This document shows positions 8,201 through 12,355 of a stretch of 12,355 nt of DNA, piece after piece. This DNA is from Candidatus Poribacteria bacterium (lineage in GTDB: Bacteria; Poribacteria; WGA-4E; PCPOR2b). The stretch's first letter is position 1; the number at the start of each line of letters is the position of its first letter. A program made the translations under genes and the position numbers. The notes beneath the pieces were generated by a model. That model had not been told where the DNA came from, did not search any database, and worked only from the letters and a program-made list of their open reading frames with translations. The stretch lies in assembly GCA_027296925.1 (NCBI GenBank), contig JAPUIP010000619.1, forward strand, positions 1 to 12,355, in the 5' to 3' direction.

Positions 8201-9252
8201 GCCCGGTTCGCATCGGCAAACTGGACTTCCTCCAGGTCGTTGGCGGGGGTGCCGCTGACAATCTCCCACGTCGATCCGCCATCTTCTGAGTGCATGATCG
8301 TGCCGTACCACCCCACGGCCCACGCCTCCTGCTCGCTCGAAAACTGGATACCCGTCAGGTTATTTTCCGTGCCGCTCTCCAGCAATCGCCAGTTCTTTCC
8401 CCCATCTTCTGTGTACGTGATAAAGCCGACATCAGCAACTGCGACGCCACGTTTATTGTCCACAAAGTGGATGCTGTTGACCGTATCCCGAACATGGCCG
8501 TTGATCAGTGGAATGCGGCTGTCCTGACGCGTCCACTCGGCGCCGCCGTTGACGGTGTGAAAGATTGAACCGTCGCTGCCCACAAGCCATCCCTCGTTTT
8601 CACTGATGAGGAAAACATGCTTGTTATCGTTGATCATCCGATCCCGTTCGCCCTCAAAGCGGTTGCTCTGCGCACGCCAGTTGTTTCCACCGTCCTCGGT
8701 ATACAGAATCCGATCGTTGCCGCCGACCGTCCAGCCACGACGATTGCTCACGAACCAAACCCCATTGAGAGGAAAGTCACTGATGTATGGCTGCCGTTTC
8801 CACGTCTCCCCACCGTCCTGTGTGTACAATACATCGGCATCCTCCCCGACAGCCCAGCCCTCGTTGGAATTGGCGAAGAACACATCGTTGAGCATCGCTG
8901 ATGTTCCGCTCTTTTGAAGATGCCAGTGCTTCCCGCCGTCATCGGTGGCGGCGACTAAGCCTTGGTCGCCAACCGCCCAGCCGTAACGGGGATTGGTAAA
9001 GTGGATCGCTTTGAAGTCGCCCTCGGTTTCAACCTCCTGGCGTTTCCACGTTTTGCCGCCGTCGTTTGTGTGGATAATGAACCCTTCGAGCCCAACGATC
9101 CACCCGCGTTTGGCGTCCACAAATTGGAGATCTGTGAAATGGGTTTCCCAATCCGCTTTGCGAGTTGCCTCTTGCTTACAACCCATTAATGAGATTGCAA
9201 CAGTACAGATAATCAGCAAGGTTCGGGATATGAGATGGTACGTTTGTTTCAT
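5227..9252 (-). CDS. Giant lipoprotein of about 28 Ycf48/Asp-box propeller repeats
   Basis: This 1341-aa protein begins with a lipoprotein signal: basic start, hydrophobic run, then lipobox LMGC with the lipidated cysteine at 25. It should be exported and membrane-anchored. The rest is repeats of the form GWxVGxxGxIxHTxDGGxTW, as in Ycf48/HCF136 beta-propellers and Asp-box (TxDGGxTW) proteins. I count 28: fourteen (about 34-608, the last lacking its DGG-W box), six (645-902) and eight (1008-1334, the last degenerate). Spacing between conserved tryptophans is mostly exactly 41 residues. Two charged linkers, about 609-644 and 903-1007, separate the groups. Ycf48 itself is about 300 aa and helps assemble photosystem II, but no photosynthesis gene is present here, so a scaffold or binding role at the envelope is more likely (inference). 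The start has GAAGGGGG 9 bases upstream. A nuclease-like gene lies 29 bp upstream, and a terminator follows. Confidence 0.9.
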   Translation of the reverse strand: MKQTYHLISRTLLIICTVAISLMGCKQEATRKADWETHFTDLQFVDAKRGWIVGLEGFIIHTNDGGKTWKRQEVETEGDFKAIHFTNPRYGWAVGDQGLVAATDDGGKHWHLQKSGTSAMLNDVFFANSNEGWAVGEDADVLYTQDGGETWKRQPYISDFPLNGVWFVSNRRGWTVGGNDRILYTEDGGNNWRAQSNRFEGERDRMINDNKHVFLISENEGWLVGSDGSIFHTVNGGAEWTRQDSRIPLINGHVRDTVNSIHFVDNKRGVAVADVGFITYTEDGGKNWRLLESGTENNLTGIQFSSEQEAWAVGWYGTIMHSEDGGSTWEIVSGTPANDLEEVQFADANRAIAVGKRGTIAMSQDGGQTWTEVETDIWDNIRSLYFVSDQEGWAVGDRGLIVHTTDGGQTWEYQRSGWWYTLRGVYLVNPKMGWIVGDMGTVLHTADGGESWVQQTPGEFHMLKAAFFLNEKEGWAVGWPGIVIHTKNGGITWMQQKTNTYNELYAVYFIDNSVGWVVCQFGEILHTTDGGKTWSFQHSGTEANLNKVYFADAKHGLIVGDSGTILTTTNGGAKWELQKSDTENDLYGFALSPEGMVAVGKGGIAMHYSVDAEELPAELPPIAEMTETDEATEEQPTVEEVTYHWEIVRQATWQTDFADTYFLDDQTGWTVGSGGVIAHTTDAGKTWTPQHSGITGDLRRIIFVDESHGWIAGRGMLLRTENAGKTWQVIKGVLQNIRAISTMQFINTQEGWLGVNQGQTLHTTDGGLTWKFQKTGTTNRAITDLHFINSKEGWAIAPQRADGGFILHTVDGGDYWEIQSKTNQPAVALHFADAKSGWIVMGDGRALLTHDGGMTWKQRLPEATVERLRRIKFRDHQRAWGIGRDGAILMTHNQGESWLPVYVGLETEAELVAVSEPDVNAEVETQADEEPKRQNVAAATLPSDEDFAEGFQGRMRDRRQRAGRFTPEGEIASDEDGEVQMPKEAERQETPPVRQRPIRRRRQSGLPITNVHFTEDQHAWAVGEAGHIYHTADGGETWERQLGEQLDNFRNVLFLSSTQGWIAGDNGLLLETQDGGQTWTPLQTRTRQPLIGVHFASLDPKWGWAMRNDGTVLYTTDGEKWSAGQTPMRPGLFEEDPPRSFVMNNVGFGKFFEGWAVGGDGQIIHNQDGGPIWTPQRTSTGKDLHSVDMKYAPLGWAVGDSGIVQRTINGGAYWKHHETDTGYDLRSVSFIAKRKGWAAGQYGIILRTTDGGFVWEPASSGVTKDLYDILALSEQEIYAIGAAGTILHSTDGGVTWEQEHTDIANDLYTIVRAKNDDTLWVVGQWGVILRRKIDAVEMSMR
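5251..6231 (-). repeat. Propeller repeat block 3: 8 repeats
   Basis: Residues about 1008-1334 of the lipoprotein, with box tryptophans at 1038, 1079, 1121, 1173, 1214, 1255 and 1296. An insertion of about 10 residues (RPGLFEEDPP) lies before the fourth. The last unit (WVVGQWGVILRR) ends the protein without a DGG-W box, as a C-terminal closing strand would. Confidence 0.8.
6547..7320 (-). repeat. Propeller repeat block 2: 6 more diverged repeats
   Basis: Residues about 645-902 of the lipoprotein, with box tryptophans at 687, 727, 770, 816, 856 and 898. Spacing varies from 40 to 46 and several boxes are altered: DAGKTW, NAGKTW and NQGESW in place of DGGxTW. One unit carries a four-residue insertion (APQRADGGF). 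This is the least regular block. Confidence 0.8.
7429..9153 (-). repeat. Propeller repeat block 1: 14 Ycf48-like repeats
   Basis: Residues about 34-608 of the lipoprotein. The conserved tryptophans ending each DGGxTW box lie at 69, 110, 151, 192, 240, 288, 329, 370, 411, 452, 493, 534 and 575: ten of the twelve gaps are exactly 41 residues and two are 48. A fourteenth unit (MVAVGKGGIAMH) keeps the strand motif but runs into the acidic linker in place of its DGG-W box. Fourteen units would fit two seven-bladed propellers. Confidence 0.85.
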
Positions 9253-9281
9253 CTGATTTGGCCCCCTTCAATCATTCTCCA

Positions 9282-9947
9282 TCATTCGATGGATGTGGGA
9301 TCGACCATCTGTCGGTAGTTTTTAAGCTCCATTGTTTCATCCCCCATCGCCATTGCAAAGATTCGGTTTCTGGTGAGGTAATTGACCACATCCTCACCAA
9401 TGGACAGGGACGCGAATATGGGAATAACGGTCTTGTCGATGTACTCTGGTAAGTAGTCCTCGAGCTCGCCCAGGACTTCGATAAACGCATTGATATAATC
9501 GATGCGGGGTTGTGATTTGGTCTCATTGATGATAATCTGATCTTCCCCAATAGCGATGACATCAAACTCCCGCCGCTTCGAGGTTTCTCTTCTACTTCGC
9601 ACTTTTCTCCGAATCATGAAATCCTCAACGTCACTCCAACCGAAATTCTCTCTGGCGATGCGTGGAATATTAGGCACCACAATGTCTTCAACAACGGTTC
9701 CCCACTTATTGGCTAATTCTCCCCACTTCTCATTCTGACGTTTCCGATCCGCCCTCGCTTCCTCCTTGAAGTCTCTCATCTCATCTTTGAAGTCTCTCAT
9801 CTCCCCCTTGAAGTCTCGCATTTCATCTTTGAAGTCTCGCATCTCATCCGAAAGTGCTTTCAAGGACACCTGTGTCCGCATTTGCGCTTCAGCGAGTTCT
9901 ATCATGGCGGTTTCGAGCCGATCCACTCTTTCTTCTACCGTTGGCAT
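9282..9947 (-). CDS. Coiled-coil PD-(D/E)XK nuclease-like protein (DUF3782-like)
   Basis: The 221-aa protein starts with a long coiled coil (about 1-75). It includes four back-to-back heptads, (D/G)EMRDFK, at 34-61. The C-terminal part resembles the PD-(D/E)XK nuclease fold: FDVIAI with D129, then IIINETKSQPR with E142 and K144, the D...ExK triad arrangement. Similar short proteins with an N-terminal coiled coil are common in cyanobacteria, archaea and other environmental bacteria, often annotated DUF3782; their role is unproven, and not all need be active nucleases. No signal peptide is seen, so it should be cytosolic. The ATG at 9947 is preceded by AAGGA 10 bases upstream. It ends 29 bp before the large lipoprotein gene and may share its transcript, although the two products would act in different compartments. 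Confidence 0.75.
   Translation of the reverse strand: MPTVEERVDRLETAMIELAEAQMRTQVSLKALSDEMRDFKDEMRDFKGEMRDFKDEMRDFKEEARADRKRQNEKWGELANKWGTVVEDIVVPNIPRIARENFGWSDVEDFMIRRKVRSRRETSKRREFDVIAIGEDQIIINETKSQPRIDYINAFIEVLGELEDYLPEYIDKTVIPIFASLSIGEDVVNYLTRNRIFAMAMGDETMELKNYRQMVDPTSIE
9765..9848 (-). repeat. 21-bp in-frame tandem repeat, four copies, in the coiled coil
   Basis: Four 21-bp units encode DEMRDFK, DEMRDFK, GEMRDFK and DEMRDFK. The copies differ at a few bases, mostly synonymous, so they are not all recent. Gain or loss of a unit would keep the frame and the heptad register, lengthening or shortening the coiled coil by 7 residues. Confidence 0.85.
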
Positions 9948-10314
9948 TGCAGTTTTTCCTTATCTCACCGCGACAGCATTCAATGAGCGTCCGAAATGTT
10001 ATCAGCACACATTCTGGAATATCGCCGTAAAATTCCCGCTTCATTGGACGCACAGACATCATAAATGTTGAAATCGCGGCATGATTTCGCCAGTCGAACT
10101 TGAAACAGATTCCTCCAGCGGGTGCCCTCCGCGTCGTTCCTGGCGTTTCCCGCTTGCCCTTTTCGATTCAGAAAGTATAACATAATCGCCACCTAAAACC
10201 CTATACCAAAATTTGCTGTGGAAAATGTACGCTTGAGGTCTCCGCCTTTTTGCTTGCATTTCAATCAGCAAGTGTGCTAAGATGAAAAAAATTATGAAGT
10301 CAGGAGAGCAATGA
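9948..10314. other. Divergent intergenic region (367 bp)
   Basis: This separates the minus-strand nuclease-like gene from plus-strand xylA, so it should hold promoters in both directions. A candidate xylA promoter is listed separately. For the minus strand, TATGAT (5 of 6 to -10 consensus, complement of 10058-10063) is present but lacks a good -35 box at 17-18 bp. Two overlapping minus-strand open frames of 70 codons lie here; they have arginine-rich, non-globular translations and no ribosome binding site, and are not called. Confidence 0.6.
10254..10283 (+). promoter_or_regulatory. Candidate promoter for xylA
   Basis: TTGCAT (10254-10259) and TAAGAT (10278-10283) are 18 bp apart, and TGC directly before the latter makes an extended -10. 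Transcription would start near 10290, about 25 bases before the xylA ATG. An inverted repeat CTTGC-N10-GCAAG (10253-10257 and 10268-10272) overlaps the -35 box and could be an operator. The -35 match is weak, so this is tentative. Confidence 0.4.
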
Positions 10315-11484
10315 ATGGCAGATCTGTATCAACCGAAACCAGCGGATCGGTTTACGTTTGGACTGTGGACAGTTGGAAATCCGGGGCGGGATCCTTTTGG
10401 AGATGTGGTACGCCTACCGCTCAAACCGACATACTCCGTCCAGAAGCTTAGCGAGCTGGGAGCTTACGGGATTAACCTGCACGACAATGACCTGGTGCCG
10501 TTCGATGCATCAGCGAGTGAACGCGATCAGATTGTCAAAGAGTTTAAGCAGGCATTGGATGACTACGGCATGAAGGTGCCGATGGCGACAACGAACCTGT
10601 TTTATCACCCGGTGTTCAAAGATGGGGCGTTCACATCGAATGACCCCAACGTTCGCGCGTTCGCCCTTCAGAAAACGATGAACGCCATCGATCTCGGCGT
10701 GGAATTGGGGGCAACCATTTACGTCTTCTGGGGCGGTCGCGAAGGCGCGGAGGTGGACGCCGCAAAGCATGGGCCTGACACCATTAAATGGAATCGTGAG
10801 GCGATGAACTTCCTCACGGATTACGTCAAAGATCAGGGCTACGACATGCGTTTCGCGCTGGAGGCGAAGCCGAATGAACCCCGTGGCGACCTCTATCTCC
10901 CGACAACGGGGCACATGCTGCACTTCATCGAAACACTCGATCATCCGGAGATGGTCGGCGTCAATCCCGAATTCGCGCATGAAACGATGGCAGGGCTCAA
11001 CTTCGTACACGGTGTTGTGCAGGCTTATGAAGCCGGAAAATTGTTCCATATCGACCTGAATGATCAGAAAATGAGCCGCTTTGATCAGGATCTGCGGTTT
11101 GGATCGGAAAACATCAAGCCCGCCTTCTTTCTCGTAAAATTCCTGGAAGATGCGAACTGGGAAGGTTCCCGTCACTTTGACGCCCACGCCTATCGTACCG
11201 AAGATGAACAGGGAGTATGGGACTTTGCGGCGGGGTGCATGCGGAGCTACCTCATCTTGAAGGAGAAGGCCAGACGATTCAACGCGGATGCGGAAATTCA
11301 GGGGTTGTTGGCGGAGATGCGTGCACAAGATGCGGAGTTGGAGGAACTGATGTCAACTTATAGCCCGGAAAATGCCGGTCAGCTTAGAGCGAGAGACTTC
11401 AAGCCGAATGAACTCGGCGCAAAAGGCTTGCGATATGAAAAGCTTGATCAGTTGACGTTTGAGATCTTGACCGGCGTCAGGTGA
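10315..11484 (+). CDS. xylA: Xylose isomerase, short (Streptomyces-type) class
   Basis: This 389-aa enzyme interconverts D-xylose and D-xylulose (and glucose and fructose in vitro) in the cytosol. All expected active-site residues are visible: H56 and D59 in NLHDNDL, F96, W139 in VFWGGREG, E183 and K185 in LEAKPNEP, E219 and H222 in NPEFAHE, D247 in HIDLND, D257 and D259 in FDQDL, and D289 in HFDAH. E183, E219, D247 and D289 form metal site 1; E219, H222, D257 and D259 form site 2. The length and N-terminus fit the short class typical of actinobacteria, not the roughly 440-aa E. coli/Bacillus class. The ATG at 10315 has AGGAGAG 6 bases upstream; an out-of-frame ATG at 10311 is ignored. No xylulokinase gene is in the window. 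A Gfo/Idh/MocA dehydrogenase gene follows 181 bp downstream. Confidence 0.96.
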   Translation: MADLYQPKPADRFTFGLWTVGNPGRDPFGDVVRLPLKPTYSVQKLSELGAYGINLHDNDLVPFDASASERDQIVKEFKQALDDYGMKVPMATTNLFYHPVFKDGAFTSNDPNVRAFALQKTMNAIDLGVELGATIYVFWGGREGAEVDAAKHGPDTIKWNREAMNFLTDYVKDQGYDMRFALEAKPNEPRGDLYLPTTGHMLHFIETLDHPEMVGVNPEFAHETMAGLNFVHGVVQAYEAGKLFHIDLNDQKMSRFDQDLRFGSENIKPAFFLVKFLEDANWEGSRHFDAHAYRTEDEQGVWDFAAGCMRSYLILKEKARRFNADAEIQGLLAEMRAQDAELEELMSTYSPENAGQLRARDFKPNELGAKGLRYEKLDQLTFEILTGVR

Positions 11485-11520
11485 TTTTACTTTGGGAATG
11501 ACGATTTAAGAACTCCTGCA

Positions 11521-11622
11521 TTTTGTCATTCTGAGGCGCTCAGCAAGCCTGTCCTGCCTGTCCCGAGCCCCTCAAAGTTCGGGACAAGCTTTCGAGGGGA
11601 GCTCGCCGAAGTGATGACAAAG
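11521..11622. repeat. Palindromic dispersed-repeat element between xylA and the dehydrogenase gene
   Basis: The element is bounded by TTTTGTCAT (11521-11529) and its near-complement ATGACAAAG (11614-11622). Inside are CTGAG-GCG-CTCAG (11531-11543), an 8-bp stem TGTCCCGA/TCGGGACA (11559-11566 and 11579-11586), and CCCCTC/GAGGGG (11568-11573 and 11594-11599). It shares sequence with the repeat near 4.6-4.7 kb: 19 of 22 bases match between 11547-11568 and 4667-4688, and AAGCTTTCGAGGGGA (11586-11600) matches 4697-4710 but for one T. It has no coding capacity, so it is a non-autonomous (MITE- or REP-like) element. Confidence 0.75.
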
Positions 11623-11665
11623 TTATTTTGGCAGTCATTCCTTAGCTTATGAGGAGACCGAATTT

Positions 11666-12355
11666 ATGGAACCCCTTCGTGTTGGATTTATTGGTGCTGG
11701 CGGTTTTGCCAGACACACGATCTACCCGGCGTTGCATCTTGCCCCCGTTGCCCTGCAGGCAGTCTGCGATATCGATGAAGCAAAAGCGAAAGACGCGGCT
11801 GGGAAATTTGGCACCGGGCGTTGGTATACAGATCGACACCAGATGTGGGAGAAGGAAGATCTGGAGGCGCTCATCATCTGCATGGGCCCCCATCCGCGGC
11901 AACCATTAGTCCGTGAAGCCCTCGAAGCTGGCTATCACGTCTTTGTCCCCAAGCCGCCTGCCCCATCGCTGGAAGCTGCGATTGAGTTGGCAGAGACCGC
12001 CGACCGCACCGGCAAAACGCTGATGGTCAATTTTCAACGACGGTTTAGCTTGGGCGTCAGCCGTGCGAAAGAGATCATGGCACAGGAGTCTTTTGGTCAA
12101 TTGACGCAACTCTTCTGCTCTTTCTGTAGCGGCACATACCCGACATTACACCGGTACCTTTTGGATTTCGCCATTCATCATTTCGATCTCGCACGGCATA
12201 TCGGCGGAGAGGTCAAAGAGATTGCCGTGTTTCACAACGAGGTAGGTGGTCAAGGCGCTTTCGCCGTTGCATTGGAATTTGAGAACGGCGCCGTTGGGAA
12301 TCTTCAACTGAATAGCCAGCGCCTTTGGCGACGCAACTATGATCGCATTGAGATC
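11666..12355 (+). CDS. Gfo/Idh/MocA family oxidoreductase, 5' part (runs off the right edge)
   Basis: 230 codons are open from an ATG at 11666 to the window edge; family members are usually 330-400 aa. The N-terminal Rossmann fold shows VGFIGAGGFARHTIYPAL (residues 6-23), with the GxGxxA dinucleotide loop, and D35 ending the second strand (VCDIDEA). VNFQRRF (121-127) and DFAIHHFDLARHIGG (167-181) match conserved positions of the family. The usual EKP motif is changed to PKP (95-97), keeping K96 in VFVPKPPAPS. Members use NAD(P) to oxidise or reduce sugars, inositols and related compounds; the substrate here cannot be read. AGGAG lies 9 bases before the start. It follows xylA across a 181-bp spacer occupied by a repeat element, so a role in sugar use is plausible but co-transcription is uncertain. 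Confidence 0.92.
   Translation, partial: MEPLRVGFIGAGGFARHTIYPALHLAPVALQAVCDIDEAKAKDAAGKFGTGRWYTDRHQMWEKEDLEALIICMGPHPRQPLVREALEAGYHVFVPKPPAPSLEAAIELAETADRTGKTLMVNFQRRFSLGVSRAKEIMAQESFGQLTQLFCSFCSGTYPTLHRYLLDFAIHHFDLARHIGGEVKEIAVFHNEVGGQGAFAVALEFENGAVGNLQLNSQRLWRRNYDRIEI

Noticed and set aside
7675..8289. Plus-strand open frame of 204 codons opposite the lipoprotein, one of several there
   Set aside because: The repetitive structure of the lipoprotein gene gives a repeating antisense translation. These are shadows of the propeller repeats, not genes.
5227..9252. Calling the lipoprotein a photosystem II assembly factor
   Set aside because: The Ycf48 repeat is shared by many non-phototrophic proteins. 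The length is over four times that of Ycf48, and no photosynthesis gene is nearby.
9765..9848. Possible CRISPR-like array from the regular 21-bp units
   Set aside because: The units are directly adjacent with no spacers and encode an in-frame coiled-coil heptad.
9980..10271. Two minus-strand open frames of 70 codons upstream of the nuclease-like gene
   Set aside because: They overlap each other in different frames, lack ribosome binding sites, and have arginine-rich low-complexity translations. They could be a fragment of a dispersed repeat, which I cannot verify.
10510..11328. Minus-strand open frame of 272 codons opposite xylA
   Set aside because: The xylA frame has every catalytic residue, while the antisense translation matches no family I know. 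It is a shadow.

Overview
The window is a stretch of bacterial chromosome with ordinary coding density. About the first 10 kb is read from the minus strand and the last 2 kb from the plus strand. No phage, plasmid, insertion sequence, CRISPR array or RNA gene was seen. Several traits point to an uncultured bacterium with a large, repeat-rich genome, such as Poribacteria, Latescibacteria or a relative: a very large lipoprotein of Ycf48/Asp-box repeats, a short Streptomyces-type xylose isomerase next to a Gfo/Idh/MocA oxidoreductase, and dispersed palindromic intergenic repeats. That assignment is inference; no marker gene here fixes the phylum.

Left block (1-4272, minus strand, read right to left): hisC (histidinol-phosphate aminotransferase) behind a good sigma70-type promoter, then a mutS2 that lacks the usual C-terminal Smr nuclease domain, then a nucleotidyltransferase-fold protein, then the first 36 codons of a DUF262 (GmrS/GmrD-type) protein running off the left edge. 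The last three are tightly spaced and may be co-transcribed.

Spacer and small gene (4273-5226): a 543-bp intergenic region carries the hisC promoter, a 34-bp direct repeat and a perfect 22-bp palindrome. Next come a probable 92-aa two-helix membrane protein and an intrinsic terminator that ends the transcript of the large gene to its right.

Centre (5227-9947, minus strand): a PD-(D/E)XK nuclease-like protein with a heptad-repeat coiled coil lies 29 bp upstream of a 1341-aa lipoprotein. The lipoprotein is built almost entirely from about 28 Ycf48-like repeats of roughly 41 residues, grouped 14 + 6 + 8 by two charged linkers. It is the most unusual gene here.

Right block (9948-12355, plus strand): after a divergent 367-bp spacer come xylA, with all catalytic and metal-binding residues, and the first 230 codons of a Gfo/Idh/MocA dehydrogenase. 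A palindromic repeat clearly related to the one near 4.6-4.7 kb separates them. Together the two suggest sugar catabolism. No clear novel multi-gene system was found; the best leads are the giant repeat lipoprotein, the Smr-less MutS2 and the dispersed repeat family.
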